From positions 3,376,001-3,440,000 of the forward strand of contig NZ_CP009621.1 of NCBI RefSeq assembly GCF_000973725.1: 64,000 nucleotides of DNA. The letters run 5' to 3'. The notes under the pieces are model-generated. The model did not search any database. It was given only the letters and a program-made list of their open reading frames with translations, and had not been told where the DNA came from. A program made the translations under genes and the position numbers. This document shows, piece after piece, positions 44,204 to 54,505 of this stretch. How positions within the stretch are numbered: position 1 is the stretch's first letter; each line of letters begins with the position of its first letter. This DNA is from Pontibacter korlensis (GTDB taxonomy: Bacteria; Bacteroidota; Bacteroidia; Cytophagales; Hymenobacteraceae).

Positions 44204-44257
44204 CAACAGGTTTTCCAATCAGGTCACCCTTAGCTTTCAGTAAAGCACAACAGAATC

Positions 44258-45613
44258 ATGGAATCACCAAAAGAAATAATAGACAACCCTTCTACCGCCG
44301 GCAAGCAGATGCTTATCGGCCTCCACCTCGGGAATGGGTACGGCTCCCAGCCGGGAGCCTGGCGCATGCCTGGAGTAGACCCCAAAAGCTATGTGAATTT
44401 TGACGTCATCGTCAAGCAAGCGCAAGCCGCCGAACGGGGTAAATTACATTTCCTGTTTCTGCCTGACGGACCCAGTGTTTCCGCGGATGTAGAAACCCAG
44501 CCCCCTGGCGTAAACATGGAGGTGATGATGACCTTGGCAGCCATCGCCCGCGAAACCAAACGCATTGGCTTGGTTGCCACGGGCTCTACCACCTTTAACG
44601 AACCGTATAATCTGGCCAAACAATTTAAAGCGCTGGACGTGATGAGCCATGGCCGGGCGGGCTGGAATGCGGTGACGTCGAGTTCGGAGGAGGTCGCTGC
44701 CTTTTATGGCCGCAACATCCCCTCCAGCGAAGACCGCTACGGCCGGGCCCACGAAATGGTCCAGTTGATGCAGGCCCTCTGGGGCAGCTGGGGCAAGGAC
44801 GCCTGGGTGCACAACCAGGAAAGCGGGGAGTTCACCAAAAAGGGGCAGGTGCGGCCCATCAATCTGCAAGGCCAATTTGTGAGTTCGAGCGGCCCGCTCT
44901 ACATCCCGCCCTCGGAGCAAGGGCAGCCGGTTATCGTGCATGCCGGGGGCAGCCCCAATGCCCATGAGCTGGCCGGACGGTTTGCGAATGTGGTGATAGG
45001 CTCCGCCTTTACCATTGCTGACGCCCGGGCGCAACGAGCAGCCTTCCGAGCGGCCGCCGCACGGTACGGACGTGACCCGGATGAGCTTAAGTTTTTTGCG
45101 GGAATCATGCCCACGATTGCCAAAGACAAGCGCACTGCCCTAGACCGGCGCATTCAGTTGACGAAGGAGCACTTTCCACAAAGGGTTGCGTATCTGGAGC
45201 GTATGCTGGGTATACCGCTCGATAGTACCCGCCTGAACGACCCGCTTAGCCCAGCGCAGCTAAAGGCCGCTCGCCCTTCCCGGTACGACCCCCGCTCCTC
45301 CCACGCCCTAACGATTGCCCAAGAAGGCTGGAGCTTGCGGGACATTCTGGCGCACGGGGTCATTGATTACCACCCGGTTACTGTCGGTCCGGGCACGGAA
45401 GCGGCCGACCACATGCAGAAGTGGTTTGAGGCGGGAGCCGTTGATGGCTTCTGGATTTTACCCGATGTCAATGTTGATGGGATTGACGCCTTCGTAGAAG
45501 AAGTAGTCCCGATTCTGCAGGCACGTGGCTTGTTTCACCAAGAGTACGAAGGGAAGACCTTGCGGGAAAATCTAGGCGTGCCGTATCAGTATGGTGTCGA
45601 CCCGCGCGTCTAA
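44258..45613 (+). CDS. LLM class flavin-dependent monooxygenase (NtaA/SnaA/DszA type)
   Basis: A 451-residue FMNH2-dependent monooxygenase. GLHLGNGYGSQPGAWRMPG, FLFLPDGPSVSAD and GRAGWNAVTSSSEE are typical of the nitrilotriacetate monooxygenase branch. The C-terminus ends TLRENLGVPYQYG. Such enzymes need a separate flavin reductase, not obvious here. Regulated probably by the divergent HxlR protein. The GC-rich codon use suggests a separate origin from the AT-rich genes that follow. Confidence 0.9.
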   Translation: MESPKEIIDNPSTAGKQMLIGLHLGNGYGSQPGAWRMPGVDPKSYVNFDVIVKQAQAAERGKLHFLFLPDGPSVSADVETQPPGVNMEVMMTLAAIARETKRIGLVATGSTTFNEPYNLAKQFKALDVMSHGRAGWNAVTSSSEEVAAFYGRNIPSSEDRYGRAHEMVQLMQALWGSWGKDAWVHNQESGEFTKKGQVRPINLQGQFVSSSGPLYIPPSEQGQPVIVHAGGSPNAHELAGRFANVVIGSAFTIADARAQRAAFRAAAARYGRDPDELKFFAGIMPTIAKDKRTALDRRIQLTKEHFPQRVAYLERMLGIPLDSTRLNDPLSPAQLKAARPSRYDPRSSHALTIAQEGWSLRDILAHGVIDYHPVTVGPGTEAADHMQKWFEAGAVDGFWILPDVNVDGIDAFVEEVVPILQARGLFHQEYEGKTLRENLGVPYQYGVDPRV

Positions 45614-45744
45614 ACCAGCTAAAACCCACACATCCCTTAAAACAGGAAAATAAGAATTATGGGGGCTGGCTAAATTGACAAGATACTCGCCACGAAATTC
45701 CGTGTGGCAGGGTATCTGGTACTCTTTGCAGATGCCTGGGGCGA

Positions 45745-45882
45745 GGAGAGCATCCAAGCCATTGCCCAGGCCGCCGGGGTGACTCTTCAGCGGAGAGGTT
45801 ACTGCGAGAGGAATGTGAAAGAAACACACTCAAGGACCATTTAGGAATTCCCTATCAAAATGGAACGAATAGTTAAATCATA
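45745..45882 (+). pseudogene. C-terminal relic of an NtaA-type monooxygenase
   Basis: LQRRG in one frame and LLREECERNTLKDHLGIPYQ in another, ending NGTNS and TAA, match the end of NtaA-like proteins. One frameshift separates them. The upstream bases from 45661 also read a short protein-like stretch (ATKFRVAGYLVLFADAWG) of unknown origin. It is a remnant and cannot act alone. Confidence 0.6.
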
Positions 45883-45886
45883 ATTA

Positions 45887-46870
45887 ATGAAAATGATTAA
45901 TACAGAAAACCGGGTAACAGAAATTCTAGGGATTAAATATCCAATTATTCAAGGTGCTATGTCTTGGATAACCAATGCAGAATTTGTTGCGTCAGTAAGC
46001 AATGCCGGAGGTTTAGGGATGTTAGGCCCTCACGCTGGCCATCATACAAATCCAACATCATTTGACGAAATCTTTGACCGCTTAAAAGCGGAAATTCGAA
46101 AAGTCAAAACCTTAACGGATAAGCCCTTTGGGGTGCCGGTAATACTTTCTTACGATTTAAGTACGGTGGATGTTATTGCAGACTTACTGATTGATGAAGG
46201 TGTGAAAGTGGTGTTACTGAATGGCATGGATGGCTTTGATTATGGACCTCTAATTAAAAAGTTCAAGGGAAATAATATGAAGACGATTTTCCGTTCACTG
46301 ACGCCAAGTATTGAGAATGCCCAATATGCAGAGAAAATTGGGGCAGACATCTTGGTTGCTACAGGATTTGATGAAGGCGGTACAGTGCCTGAAAAAGTAA
46401 TCGGTACTTTTTCAATTGTTCCCATGATTGCTGATACTGTAGATATTCCTGTAATGGCTGCCGGTGGTATTGCAGACGCTCGGGGTGTTCGCGCTGCTTT
46501 CGCATTAGGTGCAGAAGGGGTGTTTGCGGGTACTGTTTTTATTGCCACTAAAGAAAATCCTGCTGCCGAAAATGTCAAACAACTTATTCTTACTCACACA
46601 GCAAGCGACCTACTGTTATTTAAAACTAATCCAGCCTACTATAGGTCAATACCCACACCATATAGCCGTGAACTTTTGGCGATGGATGAAGGTGGAAAAG
46701 CCCGGGATGAAATTGCCGACAAAATGTATACTGAACAGGGGCTAAAAGTTGGGATGCTGGATGGTGACCTGGAAAGAGGATATGTTACTGTAGGAAATGG
46801 ATTGTCATACATTAAAAGTATCCGTAGCGTGAAAGAAGTTGTTGAGGACTTGATGCAGGATTTTAAATAG
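45887..46870 (+). CDS. Nitronate monooxygenase family protein
   Basis: A 327-residue TIM-barrel flavoprotein of the 2-nitropropane dioxygenase family. Motifs are YPIIQGAMSWITNAEFVASV, GGLGMLG, TGFDEGGTVPEKV and AAGGIADARGVRAAFALGAEGVFAG (phosphate of FMN). It may detoxify nitroalkanes or act as an NADH:quinone reductase-like enzyme. AT-rich compared with the preceding gene. Confidence 0.88.
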   Translation: MKMINTENRVTEILGIKYPIIQGAMSWITNAEFVASVSNAGGLGMLGPHAGHHTNPTSFDEIFDRLKAEIRKVKTLTDKPFGVPVILSYDLSTVDVIADLLIDEGVKVVLLNGMDGFDYGPLIKKFKGNNMKTIFRSLTPSIENAQYAEKIGADILVATGFDEGGTVPEKVIGTFSIVPMIADTVDIPVMAAGGIADARGVRAAFALGAEGVFAGTVFIATKENPAAENVKQLILTHTASDLLLFKTNPAYYRSIPTPYSRELLAMDEGGKARDEIADKMYTEQGLKVGMLDGDLERGYVTVGNGLSYIKSIRSVKEVVEDLMQDFK

Positions 46871-46958
46871 TGGACTTGCCGTAATTCTAGGCCATAATAG
46901 TTTATTGCCAAGTATGGCCGTTAATCATCAAACAATTTTAAACCTTAAATAAATAAAC

Positions 46959-47759
46959 ATGAGAATTGGAATAATCGGAGCAGGATTGATCGGATCTATC
47001 ATTGCCAAAAAGTTAGTTAAAGCAGGTCATGCTGTAAAAATTTCAAACGAATTTCCGCCAGAACAATTAAAGGATGTAGAAGAAAGAACCGGAGCGACTG
47101 CAACAACAATTGATGAAGCTATCGAAGATGCAGAAGTGGTGATTACATCTGTTCCCAATAAAGCATTACCAGGCTTTAAAGAAAAGTTTAGTCGTTTGGG
47201 AGAAAATGTGGTGTTCATTGATACCTCCAACTATTTCCCAGCAAGGGACAATTATGTTATAGAGGAAATCGAAGCAGGTAAACCTGAAAGTGTTTGGGTA
47301 AGCGAACAATTAGGGAGGCCTGTAGTGAAAGCCTTTAACAGTTTACTTGGTTACACGCTGGAACACGAAGGAACAGCAAAGGGAACTAAAGGTCGTATTG
47401 CTATGGCAATCGCTGGTGATGTTCCTGAACATAAAAAAGTTGCGTCACAATTAGTAGATGCTATTGGTTTTGACCCTTTAGATAGCGGTTCCCTTGAAGA
47501 TTCCTGGAGACTGCAGCCCGGAACTCCAGCTTATTGTACCGAATTAACAATTGAGGAGTTGGAGAAAGCCCTTAATCCTGAAAACATTCACAGGGAAAGG
47601 TCCGCTGAATTAAGGGACCTATCTCTTCAGAGATTAGCGGGATATGGTGAGAAAATTACATCGGCTTTAGGAAAAGGAGAGTATGTTGAAGGTTTCACCA
47701 GCAAACACATAGTCAACCTTTACAGAGAATTATTTTTCCCTGCAGACGGGCTTAAATAG
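46959..47759 (+). CDS. NADPH-dependent F420 reductase-like oxidoreductase
   Basis: A 266-residue NAD(P)-binding protein. The N-terminal Rossmann motif is RIGIIGAGLIGSIIAKKLV; VVFIDTSNYFPARDN and VVKAFNSLLGYTLE fit the F420_oxidored/NADP-oxidoreductase coenzyme family. Most such proteins in Bacteroidota have unknown substrates. It lies in a same-strand run of oxidoreductases. Confidence 0.8.
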   Translation: MRIGIIGAGLIGSIIAKKLVKAGHAVKISNEFPPEQLKDVEERTGATATTIDEAIEDAEVVITSVPNKALPGFKEKFSRLGENVVFIDTSNYFPARDNYVIEEIEAGKPESVWVSEQLGRPVVKAFNSLLGYTLEHEGTAKGTKGRIAMAIAGDVPEHKKVASQLVDAIGFDPLDSGSLEDSWRLQPGTPAYCTELTIEELEKALNPENIHRERSAELRDLSLQRLAGYGEKITSALGKGEYVEGFTSKHIVNLYRELFFPADGLK

Positions 47760-47967
47760 TTTTCTAACCAAAATTTGAACCCATAAATCACTTGATATAT
47801 GAAAGGAAAAAAAATGGTTGATTCTCAACCATCTATCCGGGTGCATATCATTGGTTGGATCCGGTTCGTGATGCTTCAATTAGCAGACAATTTGAAATTG
47901 ATTCGGTAAGATCTAGAAGAGAGCATTCAATATAGGCATGATTGAACAACGCTGTTAAAATTATTAA

Positions 47968-48750
47968 ATGAAAAAGTTAGAAAACAAAGTAGCATTGATT
48001 ACAGGTGCTGCCCAAGGAATTGGCGCTGAATCGGCTTTGAGAATGGCTGAAGAAGGTGCAATAGTAATTGTTGCTGATTTAAGTGAAGACTTAGGTGTTA
48101 AAACTGTCGATTTGATAAAATCTAAAGGTGGTAAAGCAGATTTTATTAAAATTGATGTTACTAAAGAAGAAGAATGGATCAACGGTATTGCAGAAATTAA
48201 ATCAAAATATGGTGCTTTACACATATTAGTAAATAATGCAGGGATCGGAAGGCCTTCTCCTATCACCGAAATGAGTTATGAAACTTTCAGGTTAGTGTTT
48301 GCAATCAATTTGGATGGAATGTTCCTGGGAATGAAGCACGCTATTCCGTTAATGACACAAAGCAATGGTGGAAGTATTATCAACCTGTCTTCTACAGCCT
48401 CAAAAAAAGCCTATGCAAATATGTCGGCTTACTGTGCCAGTAAGGCTGGTCTCGCACAATTGACAAAAGTTGCAGCGCTAGAATGTGCACAAAACAGGAC
48501 AGGAATACGTGTAAACTCTATACATCCAGGGATAATTGAAACACCGGCTTGGGATTCTTTAGGGGCGCTTAATGGTGCTGATCCCTCTACAAAAGTTGAT
48601 TTGGATCAGATGGCAGAAGCTACAGTTGCTCTGGGATATAAAGGCAAACCAAAGGATATCGCGAACGCCATTATATACCTAGCTAGTGAAGAAAGTAGCT
48701 ATGTGACTGGTAGTGAACTTACAGTTGATGGCGGTCAGGCTATTTTATAA
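47968..48750 (+). CDS. SDR family oxidoreductase
   Basis: A 260-residue classical short-chain dehydrogenase. The nucleotide motif is ITGAAQGIGAESA, the structural motif NNAGIG and the catalytic Ser/Tyr/Lys in NLSSTASKKAY and SAYCASKAG. C-terminal SSYVTGSELTVDGGQ is typical. Substrate unknown. The 208-bp gap before it holds only a 31-codon frame without family resemblance. Confidence 0.9.
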   Translation: MKKLENKVALITGAAQGIGAESALRMAEEGAIVIVADLSEDLGVKTVDLIKSKGGKADFIKIDVTKEEEWINGIAEIKSKYGALHILVNNAGIGRPSPITEMSYETFRLVFAINLDGMFLGMKHAIPLMTQSNGGSIINLSSTASKKAYANMSAYCASKAGLAQLTKVAALECAQNRTGIRVNSIHPGIIETPAWDSLGALNGADPSTKVDLDQMAEATVALGYKGKPKDIANAIIYLASEESSYVTGSELTVDGGQAIL

Positions 48751-48904
48751 AAACACTTTGTGGCTTCGGCAATAAAAATACATGCCAAAGGCCCAGACCT
48801 TTTTGGAAAACTTTGTTATTAACACAGAGCCAGCTTTGAAACTAAAAGTAGGTGCAAACTCGTCTGTTACCGAAGACTATAATCCCATCCCTCGGACGTT
48901 TTAT

Positions 48905-49229
48905 CGGAAATCGCATCGAAAATATTGTAGCTAGTATGCTAGCACACGGCCCGATCAACTACCATCCCGTTTTCCTGGGCACACCCGAAAGTATTGCGGA
49001 CAAACTGCAGCAGTGGTTTGAGGCCGGGGTAGGAAACAGCTTTAACATTATTGGGGATTCCGGTTTAAGCTCACTGGCTGATTTTGTGGAACAGGTGGTT
49101 CCTATCCTGCAGAAGAGAGGCTTGCTACGGACAGAATATACCGGCTCCACCCTACGGGAGCATTTAGGATTACCCTATCAGAACGGCTTTGCTGAATTTG
49201 AGGAAAAGGATCAGGTTGCCGCATCTTAA
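48905..49229 (+). pseudogene. C-terminal relic of an NtaA-type monooxygenase
   Basis: About 105 codons (NIVASMLAHGPINYHPVFLG, WFEAGVGNSFNIIGDSG, STLREHLGLPYQNGFAEF) match the last quarter of the NtaA-type gene at 44258-45613. There is no plausible start and the flavin-binding part is missing. It directly precedes the LLM gene at 49243 and may have fallen victim to recombination among related genes. Confidence 0.75.
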
Positions 49230-49242
49230 TAGTTATTATAAC

Positions 49243-50259
49243 ATGAAAGATAAACAAGATATAGCCTACTCAATTTTAGAGCTTGCTATTGTCTCCCAGG
49301 GGAACACCATCAAGCAGACCCTGAATGATTCATTGGCACTGGCAAGAGAGGCGGAGGCAAATAACTATAAACGCATCTGGTTTGCCGAGCACCATAACTC
49401 AGATAGTATCGCCAGCAGTGCCACAACATTGCTCATCGGGTACGTTGCCGAGAACACCTCTACCATCAGGGTGGGCTCAGGTGGCATCATGCTTCCCAAC
49501 CACTCCCCTTTGATCGTGGCGGAGCAGTTCGGCACCCTTGCCCATCTGTACCCCAACCGAATCGATATGGGCCTAGGGAGGGCACCTGGCACGGACCAGG
49601 CAACAGCCCAGGCCATACGGTCAGATTTCATGCAGCTGGCACAACGGTTCCCCCAGGAAGTGGCTAAAATCCAACAGTACTTTTCCCCGGAAAACAAGAG
49701 CGCCACGGTCAGGGCTAGTGTGGCGGAAGGCACGGGCGTGCCGCTGTATATATTGGGGTCCAGCACGGACAGCGCCCACTTGGCGGCAAAGAAGGGGTTG
49801 CCCTACGCCTTTGCCAGCCATTTCGCCTCAACCCACCTACTCAACGCTTTGAGGATTTACAGGCAGGAATTCCAGCCTTCTGAGTTCCTGGAGGAAGCCT
49901 ACACCATGGCTGGGGTAAATGTCTATATTGCAGACACCGACGAGGAGGCGGAAAGGCTGTTCACCAGCCTGATCAGAATGTTTGTGGGCGTGTTCACCGG
50001 AGCCAGGGATCCACTGCATCCGCCTACAGATTATACTGAGGACCTGAGGGAGATGTTCCAGCATCCTTCCCTGCACCAGATGCTGAAGTATTCCTTTGTG
50101 GGGAGCAAGCAAACCGTTAAGAAGGAAATAGAGGAGTTTCTAGGCCAAACCCGCGTGAACGAGCTGATTGCCGTTTCCACCATGTACGATATACATGACC
50201 GGCTAAAATCTGCCCGGCTATTTGCAGAGATAATGGTGGAAATAAATGAAGGTAGGTAA
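49243..50259 (+). CDS. Luciferase-like (LLM class) flavin-dependent oxidoreductase
   Basis: A 338-residue paralogue of the enzyme at 28014-29027; most of the protein aligns without gaps (AEHHNSDSIASSATTLLIGY, IRVGSGGIMLPNHSPLI, LYILGSSTDSAHLAAKKG). ATG at 49243 is chosen by that alignment. Its start follows the NtaA relic by 13 bp. Codon use is more GC-rich than in the other copy, so one of them may be acquired. Confidence 0.88.
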   Translation: MKDKQDIAYSILELAIVSQGNTIKQTLNDSLALAREAEANNYKRIWFAEHHNSDSIASSATTLLIGYVAENTSTIRVGSGGIMLPNHSPLIVAEQFGTLAHLYPNRIDMGLGRAPGTDQATAQAIRSDFMQLAQRFPQEVAKIQQYFSPENKSATVRASVAEGTGVPLYILGSSTDSAHLAAKKGLPYAFASHFASTHLLNALRIYRQEFQPSEFLEEAYTMAGVNVYIADTDEEAERLFTSLIRMFVGVFTGARDPLHPPTDYTEDLREMFQHPSLHQMLKYSFVGSKQTVKKEIEEFLGQTRVNELIAVSTMYDIHDRLKSARLFAEIMVEINEGR

Positions 50260-50376
50260 ACTGTTAGATAGAATGACTTCAAAATAATTCCTGCTTCAAA
50301 TATTCTTTTTGCGGCTCGATTTCGCAGGTTCTGGCGCTTAGTTTCGTTTCGGTTCTAGCAAATGTTAGGATCGGCG

Positions 50377-50447
50377 AAAAATAGACCGCACATACGGCAT
50401 AAAAAAATATACCGCTCACCTCGTAAGATGTGCGGTCTATTTTTTTG
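50377..50447. repeat. 17-bp inverted repeat, possible terminator or MITE-like unit
   Basis: AAAAATAGACCGCACAT (50377-50393) and ATGTGCGGTCTATTTTT (50428-50444) are perfect arms 34 nt apart, with poly-T beyond the right arm. It could terminate the LLM transcript or be a small transposable unit. Confidence 0.5.
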
Positions 50448-50680
50448 GAAACAGTCCAAAATGGGTTCAAACACTATCTTCAGAGCGCAAGCGGGTAAAG
50501 ATGAACTACCGGAAGCCTTGACTAAGGGTTTTATACGCCCTGTTACTTAGGAGGTTATAGAATCATTCAAGGTTTAGTATTGCATCGCCCACTTTCAGAC
50601 AGCTCTGGGTCCCATGAGCGGTATACATTCCTATGGGTTGAATAAGAGCTTCCCGGGTTTTACAAAACCACTGTCTCTGC

Positions 50681-50919
50681 GTTGACCCGGACCATCGTCA
50701 CCGTTGACCTATTTGTTGACTTTCACCGTTGACCAGTGCTTTGGGAACGGGCTTTTAACCTTTCCAGCTATACAACTGGATCAGCCGCTGCAATTTCGCG
50801 TTTCCACGCAAAAAGGCCCTTCTGCCATAGAAACCAAAGTGTTTTGCAGTAATTCAAGACACTTCATGGGCAGGTTTGCGTTGACTAACGGTGCATCCGG
50901 CGTTGACTGCACCGTTGAC
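50681..50919. repeat. Cluster of seven GTTGAC direct repeats
   Basis: GTTGAC occurs at 50681, 50703, 50715, 50728 and again at 50880, 50902, 50914. Spacings are 22, 12, 13 and then 22, 12, so a pattern is duplicated about 199 bp apart. Three copies are within ACCGTTGAC. No coding frame is credible here. It looks like a binding-site array, but no protein partner is evident. Confidence 0.5.
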
Positions 50920-50977
50920 TTTTGCGTTTCTGTAGGTGCTACCTACGAAGGGAATCAAGTCTAGCGTGGTCCCAGAA

Positions 50978-52662
50978 AACGGCCGTGGCTGTTGCACAAC
51001 TATTTTCAAGTCCTGCCTTTCCTTTTTTTCAGCTTCCCCAAAAGGTCTTCAGTTCAAGCTTTATCAGTTTTAGTTGAAGAAGAGCAGTGAAAATATAAAG
51101 GGACCGCCTCTAAATTCCTGTTGGCGCTCTTTTTCCAGCGCCGTGACCATGATCACGGATTTGGTTGGCTTGAACTTCATGTACTTCTTTAAATTGAAGG
51201 CAATGGCAGCCAGGAGCATGACTTTATGCGCCCCTGATTTTCCCAGGACATTGATCTTGCGCAGGCCATAGTGCTGCACCAGGCTCCCGAACACCGGTTC
51301 CACCGTGCTCTGACGAAGTTTTTTCATGCGCTTGCCGCGCCTGCTGTTCTGCCTGGCGTATGCCCGCTGGTACTGCGCGTCATAGGCCGTGCGAGTTATT
51401 TTCCGGCACCGGGCTTTGGGGGCGCAGGTGGGTTTGGACGCGCACTGCCTGCAGTCCGCCGGGGCCGCCCAGTAGTTCTTCAGCAGCCTGCCGTCCGCAG
51501 TGCGGTCAAAGCCCATGAAAGGAAGCGGCTTTCCCATGGGGCAGGTGTAGCGGTCATGCTCCTTGTCATAGGGAAAGCCCGCTATCTCCGGCTTGTACTT
51601 GCCGAACACGGGTATCCACCCAGTGATGCCCTGCAGCTCGAGCATGTGGTAATTGGAGCCGTTGGAGTAGCCGGCATCGGCCAGCAACTCCTGCATCAGC
51701 AGACCATTGGCTCTGAGCCTGCCTTGCACCTGCATCACCAGGGACGGCAGGTGCTGGCTGTCCCTGCCGTCGGCAAAGTCTGCCCGTACATGACTGATCA
51801 CGCCTTTGGCCGTGTCCACGGCCATGCTGCAGTGGTAATTGAGCTTCCTGGCTTTGCCGGGCTTGACAGAAACGCGGGCATCGGGATCGTGCGGGGAGTA
51901 GTGCGTCTTGTTGCTGAGCAGCTGCGCCTTTTCATTGGTTGATCCGACAGCCCCTGTGGGGCGCTCATTCAGCCGCTGCCAGCGCCTCTCAAGCCGCTTG
52001 AGTTGGTGTTCGGGAGCAGTGATATACAGCCCGGAAGACGGATTCGCTTCTTTATTCACATCCTGATGCTCTGTACCTGCTTTTTGTAAGCGGTTTTCTA
52101 CGGATGCGGCACCTTGCTTGAGAACCAGGCTCTCCATGGAGGCATTGGCCTTAATTGGGGCTGAGTCTATGGCTTGTATACTGCCTGATACCATGCCCTT
52201 CCCCACGCACAGGCTGAAGACTCTGTCAAACAGCGATTCGAACAAGGCCTCGGGGTACAGCTGGCGGGTGCTCAGAGAGGGTGGAGTGCCAGGGCAGCGG
52301 CTCGTCGAGCTGGTAGTCCAGAAAGTAGAGCAGGTCCAGCCGCAGGCTGCAGTGCTCGATGAGTTTTCTGTCTGAGACGATGTTCTCCAGGTAACCCACC
52401 AGGCAGAGCTTGAAGAACACCACTGGATCGATGCTGTGCTGTCCGCAGCTGCCGTAGAGGGGCTGGGTCAGTTCGTAGAGAAAGTCCAGATTTAGATGCT
52501 GCTTAAGCCGTCGGTAAAAGTTATGCTCCGGCACCTAGAGCCGAAAGCGAGAAGTGCAGCTCCTTCTCATCCTTAAAAGTCTTCCTGCCCTGCATAGCAC
52601 CAAAGGTTTAACTTATATGCTTACGGCTGGATTTGAGCAGTTGTGCAACAGCCACGGCCGTT
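50978..52662. mobile_element. IS1182-like insertion sequence, inactivated
   Basis: AACGGCCGTGGCTGTTGCAC begins a 24-bp left repeat (50978-51001), matched perfectly in reverse by the right end (52639-52662), giving a 1685-bp element. It holds one minus-strand transposase broken by two frameshifts. CTAGCG lies immediately beyond the right end and 12 bp outside the left end; whether it is a target duplication is unclear. Confidence 0.85.
51070..52595 (-). pseudogene. IS1182-family transposase with two frameshifts
   Basis: The minus strand gives MQGRKTFKDEKELHFSLSAL, then after one extra base (C at 52535) VPEHNFYRRLKQHLNLDF through EPLPWHSTLS. After another extra base (C at 52273) it continues as TRQLYPEALFESLFDRVFSL and the rest of the DDE domain to 51070. 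The end has the Cys-rich stretch CRQCASKPTCAPKARC and TVEPVFGSLVQHYGLRK. Removing the two bases would restore one protein of about 507 residues. Confidence 0.8.
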
Positions 52663-52963
52663 CTAGCGATACTTACAAGCAGTATGCAAAATTTATGTGT
52701 AGTAAGTCCCGAATTGCCGTCTCACAAATCAAACCAGTATTTTGATTTATGAGATGAGTTGGTGATACAGTATAGCAGCTTTACTTCTAACACGTATCTC
52801 CAGGCACTCGAAGGAGGTATGAGGTCAAGAGAGTGGGAGCACGTAGCGCTAGAAGATAAAAGGTGAATTTAAGACGTGTTGGCTCCCGTAAAGGGTCTAA
52901 TCAGCCTACTTATGGGGAGCGTACAACAAAGATGCACAGCTTTAGTGTCCGAAGTGCATAAAA
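52663..52963. other. Intergenic stretch between the IS and tRNA-Glu terminator
   Basis: About 300 bp without a credible gene. The 52675-52745 part (TAAGTCCCGAATTGCCGTCT, then CACAAATCA) resembles 29480-29518 (GTCCCGACTGCCGCATCACA, then AATCA), so it may be a dispersed promoter-like or repeat sequence. Nothing else is recognised. Confidence 0.35.
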
Positions 52964-52993
52964 AAAGGCCTTCAGTGTTAACTGAAGGCCTTT
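52964..52993 (-). terminator. tRNA-Glu terminator
   Basis: GGCCTTCAGT (52967-52976) and ACTGAAGGCC (52981-52990) with flanking AAA/TTT, followed on the minus strand by a T-run. Two further copies of this hairpin, at 27825 and 42252, have decayed tRNA ends attached. Confidence 0.85.
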
Positions 52994-52997
52994 CGTG

Positions 52998-53069
52998 TAG
53001 CCCGTAGGGGAATCGAACCCCTGTTACCAGAATGAAAATCTGGCGTCCTAACCCCTAGACGAACGGGCC
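52998..53069 (-). tRNA. tRNA-Glu (anticodon TTC)
   Basis: A 72-nt cloverleaf: acceptor GGCCCGT/ACGGGCT with one G-U, anticodon arm CCAGA-TTTTCAT-TCTGG with anticodon TTC, T-arm GGGGTTCGATTCCCC, discriminator A. CCA is not encoded. Confidence 0.97.
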
Positions 53070-53110
53070 AAATGTTTACTATAACGGGTCGTTCTTGTTG
53101 ATTGACGGTG

Positions 53111-53141
53111 CAAATATAGCTGGTGTTTTTATATATGCAAA
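53111..53141 (-). promoter_or_regulatory. tRNA-Glu promoter
   Basis: On the minus strand TTTG (53141-53138) and TATATTTG (53118-53111) are 19 bp apart, a full Bacteroidota promoter match. Its start point would be about 35 bp before the tRNA. Confidence 0.7.
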
Positions 53142-53261
53142 AGCATAAGGTAAATATTTTTTAGGTTTATGCGTAAGAGATTCAATATCAGACTAGAAAA
53201 AAATATTGGTTTTCCACTATGGTATATCGTAACTTTACCAGCATTAACAAACTCTCAATAA

Positions 53262-54263
<1,002 letters not shown>

Positions 54264-54292
54264 GCAAGTAAGTTTCCTAAAGAATATTCTTT

Positions 54293-54330
54293 GAAAGCCC
54301 ACCCTGCTCCAGGGTGGGCTTTCGTTTTTT
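54293..54330 (+). terminator. gap terminator
   Basis: GAAAGCCCACCCT (54293-54305) and AGGGTGGGCTTTC (54311-54323) form a perfect 13-bp stem followed by a T-run. Confidence 0.9.
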
Positions 54331-54505
54331 ATGTCCCAGACGAACATCATTTCTAATAAAAGAGTATAAACTGACGAAGGGCATTCTTTATATTAGGCTT
54401 TCGCTATACTTTTACTTCCAGGCTTAATTACCTGATGTACTGTTTGTAGCTTTGGTACCTGTGCGTCTTATTCTCTAATTGAACATCCACTAAACCGTAT
54501 AAAAC

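Noticed and set aside
47814..47909. A 31-codon frame between two oxidoreductase genes
   Set aside because: No family resemblance, no promoter and low-complexity surroundings; chance is likely.
51271..51942. Long plus-strand frame inside the IS1182-like element
   Set aside because: It is antisense to the conserved transposase and owes its openness to GC-rich codon structure.
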